Below, piece after piece: positions 1 through 10,300 of a stretch of 64,000 nt of DNA (the stretch's first letter is position 1; each line of letters starts with the position of its first letter). This DNA is from Paramyrothecium sp. XJ0827 (lineage: Eukaryota > Ascomycota > Sordariomycetes > Hypocreales > Stachybotryaceae). The position numbers were made by a program, and so were the translations under genes. The notes beneath the pieces are model-generated. The model made no database searches. It was given only the letters and a program-made list of their open reading frames with translations, and was not told the DNA's origin. The stretch is taken from contig JAJFPB010000002.1 in assembly GCA_020881915.1 (NCBI GenBank), forward strand, positions 4,165,001 to 4,229,000, written 5' to 3'.

Positions 1-1005
1 TCATGTGGGTTATCAAGCCGTTGAGCTACCGCCGAGAGAAGCTCATCTGATAGGTCCGGTCGCTTTCTAAGGACCATTACGGCGGCCCATCGCACAACAT
101 CATGCGGGTCATCAAGCCGTTGAGCTACCGCCGAGAGAAGCTTATCTGATAGGTCCGGTCGCTCTCCAAGGACCATTACGGCGGCCCGCCGCACAACATC
201 ATGCGGGTCATCAAGCCGTTGAGCTACCGCCGAGAGAAGCTCGTCTGATAGGTCCGGTCGCTCTCCAAGGACCTCTACGGCGACCCGCCGCACATCTTCA
301 TGCGGGTCATCAAGCCGTTGAGCTACCGCCGAGAGAAGCTCATCTGATAGGTCCGGTCGCTTTCCGAGGACCTCTACGGCGGCCCACCGCACATCTTCAT
401 GCGGGTCATCAAGCCGTTCAGCTACCGCCCAGAGAAGCTCATCTGATAGGTCCGATTGCTTTCCAAGGACCATTACGGCGGCCCGCCGCATATAGTCATG
501 CAGGTCATCAAGCCGTTGAGCTACCGCTGAGAGAAGCTCGTCTGATAGGTCCGGTCGCTTTCCAAGGACCATTACGGCGGCCTGCCGCACAACATCATGC
601 GGGTCATCAAGCCGTTGAGCTACCGCCGAGAGAAGCTCGTCTGATAGGTCCGGTCGCTTTGCAAGGACCATTACGGCGGCCCATCGCACAACATCATGCT
701 GGTCATTAAGCCGTTGAGCTACCGCCGAGAGAAGCTCGTCTGATAGGTCCGATCGCTCTCCGAGAACCTCTACGGCGGCCCGCCGCATATCTTCATGCGG
801 GTCATCAAGCCGTTCAGCTACCGCCCAGAGAAGCTCATCTGATAGGTCCGATTGCTTTCCAAGGACCATTACGGCGGCCCGCCGCATATAGTCATGCAGG
901 TCATCAAGCCGTTGAGCTACCGCTGAGAGAAGCTCGTCTGATAGGTCCGGTCGTCGCTTTCCAAGGACCATTACGGCGGCCTGCCGCACAACATCATGCG
1001 GGTCA
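1..1005 (-). pseudogene. Out-of-frame continuation of the NLR repeat domain
   Basis: On the minus strand the 33-residue repeats continue from the stop at 1006 to the window edge in another frame, without an obvious stop. The shift is caused by a GA loss near 1027 (GCCGAGAAGC where other copies read GCCGAGAGAAGC on the plus strand). A separate 3-bp duplication near 950 (GGTCGTCGC) keeps its frame. About ten more repeat units would belong to the protein if the 2-bp gap were absent. The end of the gene is outside the window. Confidence 0.7.
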
Positions 1006-1680
1006 TCAAGCCGTTGAGCTACCGCCGAGAAGCTCGTCTGATAGGTCCGGTCGCTTTGCAAGGACCATTACGGCGGCCCATCGCACAACATCATGCTGGT
1101 CATTAAGCCGTTGAGCTACCGCCGAGAGAAGCTCATCTGATAGGTCCGGTCGCTTTCCAAGGACCATTACGGCGGCCCATCGCACAACATCATGTGGGTT
1201 ATCAAGCCGTTGAGCTACCGCCGAGAGAAGCTCATCTGATAGGTCCGGTCGCTTTCTAAGGACCATTACGGCGGCCCATCGCACAACATCATGCGGGTCA
1301 TCAAGCCGTTGAGCTACCGCCGAGAGAAGCTCATCTGATAGGTCCGATCGCTCTCCAAGGACCTCTACGGCGACCCGCCGCACATCTTCATGCGGGTCAT
1401 CAAGCCGTTGAGCTACCGCCGAGAGAAGCTCATCTGATAGGTCCGATCGCTTTCCAAGGACCTCTACGGCGGCCCGCCGCACATCTTCATGCGGGTCATC
1501 AAGCCGTTGAGCTACCGCCGAGAGAAGCTCGTCTGATAGGTCCGATCGCTCTCCGAGAACCTCTACGGCGGCCCGCCGCATATCTTGGTCCTGGCTATTA
1601 AGCCATTGAGCTATTGCCAAGAGAAGCTCGTCTGATAGGCCCGATTGCTTTCCGAGGACAGCTATGATCTTTAAGCCCGG
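1..1680 (-). repeat. Tandem array of about 17 copies of a 99-bp HEAT-like repeat
   Basis: A 99-bp unit (33 codons on the minus strand, with the core LSDELLSAVAQRLDDPH) is repeated without gaps from the window edge to about 1605, with a diverged copy up to about 1680. Copies differ by a handful of substitutions. Blocks are also duplicated: the segment from 416 recurs at 812 (offset 396, four units), and the segment from position 1 recurs at 1190 (offset 1189, twelve units plus a net +1 from two indels). Such internal homogenisation is typical of fungal NLR repeat domains. The array continues beyond the left edge. Confidence 0.93.
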
Positions 1681-4600
1681 ATCTAGTAAAATACGACGTT
1701 CGCCCTCTTCTAGCCAAGGAATTACTTGACTAATAATGCTCGGTGGTATTATGGGCCGTCTTCGGAGCGACTCCAGAATAATGCCCCTTATCTCATCAGG
1801 GGACTTATCTAAGGCGTCGAGTAGGCTTTTCTCTGGAAATTCCACTTCGCTTGCTAGGCGTGTCTCTCCCCTAAGGGAGCATTCAAAGAGCAGCCACTCT
1901 TTTAGCTTGCTTTCTAAATCCCGTCGAAGCTTCTTCCACTCTCCGAGGGGATCAAGAAGGTTGGCGGAAAGCTTCTTCGGCTCCGAGGTCTCTTGCAGCG
2001 GCACCACTTCGCTCAAGCAATGCATGACCAATCGTTGGTGTGTGGGGCCCAAGAGGTCGAGCGGTTCACCTTCGATTGTGCTGAAGAAGCGTATAATCTC
2101 TCCTTTTTGGTTGGGTTCACCAAGTAAACCGGCAACAAAGCGCCACATGATATCGTAGCGTGCTGTGTATTTGTGTTCCTGAAGAAACTTGGCCGGGTTG
2201 GTCGATGGATCGGACGGGGTATTCTGGTCCCCCTCGAAGACGAATTCAAGTTGCTCGCCATCCTTCCACTGTCGTATGAAATACCGCGCGGCAAAGAACT
2301 CCTGGAAGGTCAGATGTATAAAATGGTAGGTTCGGTCTTTAGACCCTGATGTGTCTGACGTCCGCATGAAAGAGAGTCTTCCGAGTGTCTCATCGAGCAG
2401 CAAACCTAACTTATGTGGGAGCCTTTGGACTACCTCGTCTCGATGCTCTGGTGTGAAGTCGATTACGTCGTGATGTAGGCCATTAAATGCAAGGCATTCA
2501 AGAAGAGCAATCTCAGCCTCGACAATCTTATCGATTTCGTGTGGACGAGCTGATTCAACAGAGCCTGAAACTTCTTTTCCTAAATGCAAGATATCCTTTT
2601 TCCACAGCCTTTGCACGATGGCCTTGTATATGCCGGTCATTGTGTCGAGCACAGTCCCAGGTTTGATGTCGTCCCAGGTGTAACAAAGCGCATCCAGCTG
2701 AATTGGGATGCGTACAAGGCTTTGCATGAGCCAATGTTCCTGCAGGAAGGACTGGACTTTGTTTACTTTATCCAGATCTATTTCATCCATTTCTAGATCA
2801 GTGAATGCGTTTTTGATATAACATTTTACTTGCTCTGGATAAAATCCAATTGTTTCTAATTGGAGGTCGAGCTTGAAGTCCCCTGGGAGGCCGGCGTTTG
2901 GCCGAGATGTGATGATGACGTTCGGCTGGTTTAAAATTTCTCTGAGGAAGCGGGACATGCTATCGTCGCCAGTAAAGTCCTGAGATACTTCGTCGAAGCC
3001 ATCGAGGAGAAAAAGAGTCTTGCTATTGTTGGACTTTAAAGCAAGGGATAATTCACCGGCGAGGTTTGGTCCATTCGTTGGCAGCGAGAATTCGTGGCTG
3101 AAGAGATCTTCAAATGCGTATTTAGGTAGATTGCGTCTTTCTGGTAGCTTTAGATTCCGCAAAGGTACCCAAAGCACACGGTCGAACAGCTCACGCCATT
3201 CACTCCATTTCCCTTGGGTAAACTCATAGACAATCTTTTTGCACAACGTAGTCTTGCCAACCCCGGCGCGTCCTCGGATGAGGATCCGTCTTGGTTCGAT
3301 TGTGACGCTGCTGCGTCGTTTGCGAGGGTTGAAGAGTGTCGGCAGCTCAACTTGGATGGTCTCGTCTGGTGTCTCAACCTTCTGTCGAGCCAATAGTGAG
3401 AACGGGGAAGACTTTGCGTCTCCATCCTTGGGGCAATCTGCGTCTTGGCCGGACTGTTCCACAATGGCAAGATTAATGTAGCACTGCTCCATCGGCAACT
3501 TCTGATTAGAGAGTCGTTCAATCGCAAGCCTGTCCTTATAGTGTTTTTCGCGTATCCAGTTGTCGGCTTGTACGAGCAATGATGGAGCCTTCAGGCTGTC
3601 AATCGCCTCCTTCAGTTTCAAGTACAGCGCATCCTGATGCCCGACACATTTGTTCAGCCCGGAATGATTGGTGTCGATAGGGTGCTGATCGTCGGCATGA
3701 GCCACGGCTGAGTCTCGTGAAACGACCTAGAACAGGTCAGGCAGCTGCTGATTTTTGAATCACTGGCACTCACGAGGCCAAGAGATAGCCATCTGAACAA
3801 ATATGTTCGCTTCGTTTCGTAGAAGGATACGATGAACCTTTGGGGTCGTTTTTCTTTTTCGCGTCAATGCGGGTCCGGAATTTATCGGCGAGGTTGCTAA
3901 GCTGGCCATCATGGCTCCTCAGAGACATAGGCAAAGTTGTGTCTGACCCCTGGAAGCCAGTCACAAAAGCCAGGACACTAGCGGCAACAGAAACAGACGA
4001 GCCCTGATGAGGGGTTCCGAGAAAGATGATACCACAGGCATCGTCGAAAATGCCCTGAGAATTGTCCCCACACAAAGCCTTGTAAAGGTTAGAGTAATAA
4101 ACAATAATTCAAAGCGGGCTGTCCTACCTGTTTGATGATGATGCCGCCTAGGCTGTGTCCAATGAAGATGATCGGTAGACGCTGATAAATGCGTTAGCGC
4201 ATGTCACGTAAGAGATGTTGCGAAGATTACATGATGAAGTCTCTTGGCCTTGATCTCTTCTAACAGGCATTTGCCAATCTCCTCGGTCGTCTTAACGGGC
4301 GCGTCGATCAGCCAGTCAGAGTTGTGAGTGAAACTTAGGATCCTGGCTTCCGGATAGTCTGATGCGAGTAAATCTCGGAGGAGATGGGTCCTCCTCGAGT
4401 GCTGCGCCGGTCGAGGTTCGGTGGTTCTGAGATGTTGAGTTCTATCGGCCGTGGCTGCGGGGACCGTTCGAGTCCATGTCAAGGCTGGGTCGGCACCAAG
4501 GCCATGAACGGCGATGATCCTATAACAGTTAGCCAAAGCAACGAATAAAAACGAGCGGTGTTCTCGAACTCGAATTTTGGATTGTCGCCGCCGCTAGATA

Positions 4601-4754
4601 TAACTTCCAGCGTTCCTGAGCGTGGTTTGTTGCTGCGTCGACAAATCTTAATCAGGATGGGGTAGAGCACCGTGGCCAGCACCACAACTACAGCCATAGC
4701 CACCGTGCCTTCCCTCCAGCCAATCACCAGGCTCCACGCTGAGGTCATCGCCAT
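1006..4754 (-). CDS. NLR-like STAND protein: alpha/beta hydrolase - NACHT - HEAT-like repeats (frameshifted)
   Basis: The predicted product is a fungal NLR-type receptor of the kind linked to heterokaryon incompatibility. Exons by splice signals: 4754-4570, 4519-4231, 4181-4128, 4078-3774 and 3726-1006, with four introns of 47-50 nt. The first donor (GTTCGA) is weak. Exon 1 encodes a hydrophobic segment near residues 14-35. Exons 2-4 encode a SesB-like serine hydrolase, with an HGLGADP box, nucleophile elbow GHSLGG and the GTPHQG block. Exon 5 opens with VVSRDSA, then has Walker A GRAGVGKTT and Walker B FLLDGFDE of a NACHT domain, and ends in 33-residue repeats. Exon 4 is 305 nt although both flanking junctions are phase 0. 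The conserved SFYETK block is out of frame with the upstream part, which implies one lost base near 3842-3861, in T-rich sequence. A 2-bp deletion near 1027 closes the repeat frame at 1006. It may be a pseudogene or carry sequencing errors. Domain calls are confident; function is inferred from the family. Confidence 0.8.
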
Positions 4755-5049
4755 AGCAAATTCTGAAAGTCGCAACGACAAAGGAAGGACACAGAAGAGG
4801 AAGATAGATTGCGTAAGTGTGTTGCAATTTGGTTAATGTGGCATAGAGATGTAGCCACAAATGCCGTGTGGGGATGACATGATTTTGAGGGAGTAACTCG
4901 AATTTGCGAGCCTCGCGCACGGCATTGACGACACAGCCATACTGGCTGCCTTGGGCGGGGTTGGGTGGCTAGGTCGAATACGGCATGCAGATAAGTCAAG
5001 GGGGGGGGAAGCTGACAGCCCCTAGAAGCTGACACCCCCTGCTTATCTT

Positions 5050-5371
5050 CACGTGCCCAAGGCCACGTGATATATATCACGTGAATCTAAGCACGTGATA
5101 TAAGTCACGTGAGAGTGATTATGCAGCGACTAGATCATCTATATTATCTGCCTTTGAACTTAAACCTGTAAATATTCCACTTTTCCTTGCTTATATAAGA
5201 TGTCTTACAGCCAATCAGCACTTGAGAATGCCCTTATCGATATTAGCAATAGTAGCTCGATCCGAGAATCAGCCGGCCGGTGAGGCGTGCCTTGTACAAC
5301 CCTATTGGCCCGTATACAAGGCGCCCGATCACGTGCTGTGGCACATGAGGCTCAGCAGCGCCTATCACGTG
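5050..5371. promoter_or_regulatory. Cluster of seven CACGTG (E-box/bHLH) palindromes
   Basis: CACGTG occurs at 5050-5055, 5064-5069, 5078-5083, 5092-5097, 5106-5111, 5330-5335 and 5366-5371. The first five are spaced exactly 14 bp start to start. Several extend to TCACGTGA-like sites, and arms such as TCACGTGATATA form inverted repeats. The cluster is 300-620 bp upstream of the NLR start at 4754 and next to the left LTR. CACGTG is the core site of fungal bHLH regulators (Pho4/Cbf1/SREBP types). Regulation of the NLR gene is inferred from position only. Confidence 0.6.
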
Positions 5372-5406
5372 AGCAAGAAGATCTGCTCTGTGATTGGGTC
5401 ATTATC

Positions 5407-5583
5407 TGTTGGACCAGAGGCCCTATGCACAAGTGCAGTACGTACTAGGACTTCGCGGCTCGAAAGGTAAATATAAAGCTCGAATGTATTTAGTATAACT
5501 TTAGTTAGATAAATACCCTGCAAAGTACCTAAAGAAGTGGGGCAGAGATAATTCAAGTATCTTATAATCCCTGCGATCTAATA
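5407..5583 (+). repeat. 177-bp LTR, copy A (least RIP-mutated)
   Basis: This is the same 177-bp unit as at 7223-7399, 13730-13906 and 19726-19902. It keeps CpG- and CpA-containing words (for example CTTCGCGGCTCG) that are TpA-rich in the other copies, so it is the best reference for the family. It contains a TATAAAG-like box near 5471-5478. The 5 bp before it (TTATC) do not match the 5 bp after copy D (GCCCT). Confidence 0.8.
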
Positions 5584-6165
5584 ATTAAGAGTCTTAGAGT
5601 TATACTATATTAAGGCGGCTATATTTATATAATTAAACTATATTTAATAAGAATAAGTCTTATTTAAGAGAATTAATAGAAATAATTATATTTTTAAATA
5701 CTAATATAAAGATCTACTTACTTAATTATTTTAAGAACTAAAATACTTTTAAATAAGTATATAATATAAAGATTACTACTAAAAGAATATATTATTTTAC
5801 TTACTTAAGTAATTTAAAGAAATTTAGTAAGAAGTACTAATAAGAACTAAGAAAGCTATAGATTTCTTAATATTTATAATAGTAAATTAAGAAGTATTTA
5901 ATATTAGTAAGTTCTATAGTAGAAGAATAAGCTATAAAAAGCTATTTTAATCTTTAAGAAAATAATAAGAAGGCTTTAAAGAATATAATATTACTTTATT
6001 ATTATAATCTAGAAGTATATAATAAGGAAGTAAATAGAATTTATAATATTTTAAATTAAATAATTAAGAAAATTATATTATATTATATTAAGATCTATAT
6101 CTCTATAATAAATACTTATAAGAATAAAGAAAATTCTTTTATAGAGTATTAAGAAATTTATTAAG
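5407..6165 (+). mobile_element. 5' piece of an LTR retrotransposon (LTR plus start of the internal region)
   Basis: The piece begins with a 177-bp LTR (5407-5583) that opens TGTTGGACC and is the least mutated of four copies. The internal sequence after it matches the reverse complement of the region next to the right LTR of the inner element (near 13200-13729), including a shared stretch around AAGTATATAATATAAAGATT. Similarity ends near 6150-6165, where base composition returns to normal. G+C drops sharply after about 5580, consistent with RIP. Orientation is inferred from a purine-rich tract before the LTR at 19726. No reading frame survives. Confidence 0.7.
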
Positions 6166-6169
6166 ATAA

Positions 6170-7217
6170 CCTAAATTTAAGAATCTCAAATAGGGACCCA
6201 GATACAATAAAAATAATTCAATGGGGAGATCTAATACCCAGAACCTCAGATACAGTAACAACAAAATCAACAATAAAGATATCTGCAATGAACACAATGT
6301 GCCATAGGCACTTGCAAGGCTTGAGCCATCTGTTCCAACAGGAACTCGATGGAGCCATTGAGATATCGCTGCACCGCCAAGGTCCAAACGAACCTTGTGG
6401 CTGCAGCTGTGGCGATGCCAGCAGCAAAGCCAAAGTCAATACAAGTTCTGCAGCAACATGCGTTGCCTGGCCTCAACAAAGTCAAATCGAACTGCAGCAG
6501 CAAAGTCATTCGAAGGACGGCAGCATAAAAATCTGCTCGTGCCCTGCCTCGTCGCAGCCGAAATCTCTGTTCGTCACCAACACCAACACCAGAAGAGACC
6601 TGCAATAACCGATCCTCAAGATATCTCTCAAGAAGCCGGAATCTGCTTTGAAGCCCACAGGTAAGGACCCTTGAAGACCACAAGACCATTTCCATATGCT
6701 GACCAAATCCTGAGAAGCCCAAGTCATGGCCAAGGGAGATATCAAAGATAGCTCGACCATCAGCAAGGTCCAGCAGCTGAAGGAAAGCACCACAGATCCA
6801 GCCGAGAGGTAGGAACTAGGCCACATCCAAGATATAGCTAATTGATGCAAGGGAAAGAGACCTAATAAGGCTTAGAGGAAGGAATTTAATAGCATGAAGA
6901 AGAGGTTGGAAAAGGCATAAGATGGAGTCCCTAAAGCTCTTGCTATTATAGGAGATAGTTAGGTAAATCTAACTTATTCTAATCAATAATATCTGTTCCC
7001 TAAGAAGTTTGCTCAAGTATATATTAGCTATTTCCTTCTATACATTACAGAAGGTATTATGGCATACCTGCAAGATTAGCTATTCTACTTAATCCTACTT
7101 GTGGCCGTAAAGATAAACAAAGTTCTCGTTGTACAATAATATATGTTGCCTGAAGTCCGTGTAAGCCGCCGTGGGCAGCCAACCTGATCACGTTACCTAT
7201 TATGTGACCTTAGTAAT
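6170..7217. other. Normal-composition island inside the AT-rich transposon block
   Basis: Between two strongly AT-biased stretches lies about 1 kb of roughly balanced composition, clearest at 6240-6850. Several overlapping open frames of 70-150 codons occur on both strands, but none shows a domain I recognise. There is no RIP-like TpA excess. It may be remnant host DNA, an uncopied segment of an element, or a captured fragment. Function unknown. Confidence 0.5.
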
Positions 7218-7222
7218 AGTAG
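7218..7222. repeat. Target-site duplication AGTAG (left copy)
   Basis: AGTAG directly precedes the left LTR at 7223 and is repeated directly after the right LTR at 13907-13911. A perfect 5-bp direct repeat outside both LTR ends marks the integration site of the inner element. Confidence 0.8.
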
Positions 7223-7399
7223 TATTAATCCGCAGGGATTATAAGATATATTAATTATTTCTGCCTTACTTCTTTTAGTAATTTATAGGGCCTTTATTTA
7301 ATTAAAGCTATATTAAATATATTTAAGCTTTATATTTATTTTTTAAGTTATAAAGTCTTAATATATATTATACTTATATATAAGGCCTCTAGTCTAATA
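7223..7399 (-). repeat. Left LTR of the inner element (inferred 3' LTR)
   Basis: A 177-bp LTR matching 13730-13906 in the same orientation and copies A and D in reverse complement. Its outer end retains CCGCAGGG, whereas the right LTR reads TTATAGGG at the same point. The LTRs therefore diverged by transitions after insertion. Confidence 0.85.
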
Positions 7400-10300
7400 T
7401 ACTTCTCTAGCTTTATAGAGATTTAAGACTTAAAGCTATAAAAAATAATATAATATAGTATTCTACTCTATATTTTATATATTTAAGTTACTATTTTAGT
7501 ATTTTATATATTTTTCTTAAAGACTATTATTTTATATTATATATACTTATATAATAGGTCTTTAAATATATATTTATTTATTAAGTAAATTATTTATATT
7601 ATTTAAATAGTCTTTATATTAAAGACTATTATTAAATAACTTTTTATATTATATATTTATTAATTTAATAGATATAATAATTAAGTACTTATTATTTATA
7701 ATATATACTACTATAATTAATACCTTATATAGCCTTATTAAGTACTACTACCTTAGATATATATATTATAGCTTTTATTCTCTTTAAGTTCTTCTTTTCT
7801 TTTTTCTTTATATTATTTTATAGTAATATAAGTACTTATATTATTTACTTTTTTCTTTAATCTTTTTAAGCTTTTTTTTAATATTTTAAAGGATTTATTA
7901 ACTCTTTATTAAATATCTTTATTATTATAAGCTCTCTTTATTACTATAATATTATAAATCTATTTTAAGATTTAAAATTTACTTTTAAGACTTATTTATT
8001 AACTTTAAGTAGTAATACTATATTTAATATTTTATTTCTTTTAAATAAAATCTTATATAAAACCCTACTTCTTAAATTAATTATATAAGTTATTAACTTA
8101 GTATTTATAGCTTCTTTTTCTTTATTATTTAGTAATATATTAATATATATATATACTAACTTATTTTTATAGTAGCTACCTAAATATAGGTTTTAATTTT
8201 TAAGTTTTATTTATATATTTTAAGACTTATTTATTTATAAGAAGAAATAAGAATATAAAATACTTTATAAGATCTACTTAAATATTACTTTTATATATAC
8301 TAATAATAAAAAGTATTAGAAGAACTTTAGTAGAAGTAAATACTATAAGTATTATATTAGTAGTAGCTTCTACTACTTTATATAAGTACCTTTCTATATT
8401 TTAAGATTTATTTAACTAATTTAAGACTTATAGTTATTATAATCTTTTTTTAATTATATTTTTTTTTAAATTATATTTAATAATCTTTTATAGAAATTAA
8501 TTATAAAGTATATTTTTTTAAGATTTATTATTATTATTTAAGTCTTAAATACTAATTCTAAGTAAAAGTATAATTACTATATATAAGTAATTAAGACTAT
8601 ATATTATAGAATTATTTCTAGTACTTTCTCTTCCTCTAGTAATTCTTATCTCTAGTAAATATAACTTAGATTAATAATCTATAATATATTTTTAATTTAA
8701 TATATATTATTATATATAGTAATATAATCTTTAAGTAAATAAATTAATTTATTAATTTTTAGTACTACTTTTAATTTATTTTAAATTTAAATTATAATTA
8801 TAAAGTTTATTTATAATAAATTAAGCTCTTTTTTAAAATTAAAGATCTTAAAGTATTTTTTTAATATTCTTTTTATTTTATAGCTTATTAATTTATTATT
8901 TTTATATTTAATTCTTAATTTTAATAAATCTAAATTAAAATTAACTTTTAATAAGTTATTAGCCTTATAATATTTTTATTAAATTATTTATAATTAATTT
9001 TAAGCTTTATTTATATATTATTAAAATTATTTTTTATTAAATATACTTTTATAATTAATAGTTATAAATATCTATATATTTAAGTTTAATTTTTAGTTTT
9101 TTAATTAAATATTTTAATAAATTAATTATTTCTTAATTATTATATATAAAACTTAAAGTAAAAATCTAAAGCTTAATTTCTAGGTTTTTAAGTAGTTTTT
9201 ATTAAAATAGCTTTTCTTTTAAAGCTTATATAAATATAAGTAATTTAGTTTCTATTATTAAGATTATTACTATATTTTACTTATTTACTTACTAATTAAT
9301 TAAATTTCTAAAGAGCTTTATAGTATATATTTATAAGCTTTTTTTATTTAGTAAATTATTAATAAAAAATATATTACTATAAATTATAAATCTATTAGTT
9401 TCTCTAAACTATAGAGCTAAATAATAAGTCTTATATATATAATTTAAAACTTAATTTAAAGCTTTTATATATTCTTAAAATAAATTATATATAAATTATA
9501 TAAAATATAATATAATAAAAGTAATATTTAATTTACTTATTATAGCTATATATAAAGCTAAATTAATTACTTATTTATATTAATTAGTAGTTTTATTACT
9601 TATAATTTATTTATTTAGAAAAAGCTTTATTTTACTTATTAAAGATATAATCTTCTATTTCTTAGTTTATAGCTTATATATCTTCTTTAGATATATAATT
9701 TAGATTACTTATAATAATTTTTAATCTTAATTATAATAGATCTTTATTTCTAAGAACTATTAAAGATTATTTCTACTTATTAAGTAATATTTTACTTTTA
9801 GATCTTTAATTATTTAATTAGTTCTTTATTTAATTTCTTAATTTTTATTAAAAGCTAATATAATATTATTAATATAAAAAATAGTAAAATCTTTTCTTAA
9901 GTATAGTAATAAGATTCTTATAAAATAGACTTAAAGTATAAATTATATAAAATTTCTTTAAGTTCTATTTACTATAAAAGAGATATAATTTATAATCTAT
10001 ATAATATTTTCTTTAGTAATAAGATTTATTCTTTAGTTTCTTTACTTTAGTACTTTAAAAGAAGCTTTATAAAAATATTACTTAGTAATTTAGTATTTAT
10101 AAATATATTTATTATATTAAATTAAAGTAATTTTAAATTAAATCTTATTATAATTATAAGTAATATTTAAAAGAATTTTTTAATTAATATAGTTATATAA
10201 ATCTTCTTAATTAAGATCTTTTATTATTAATTTTCTTATACTATAAGTCTTATTTTATATTTATAGAAGTAATTATACTTATTAAACTTATATATATAAA

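Noticed and set aside
1..1605. CRISPR-like array
   Set aside because: The units are contiguous 99-bp coding repeats without unique spacers, and the organism is a fungus.
1736..2158. Plus-strand ORF of 140 codons and other plus-strand frames within 2-3.5 kb
   Set aside because: They lie antisense to the NLR coding exon with motif-confirmed NACHT sequence; composition is that of a shadow frame.
6267..6722. Minus-strand ORF of 151 codons in the normal-composition island
   Set aside because: The protein is rich in Arg, Cys and Leu without any domain, and competing frames of similar length exist on the other strand.
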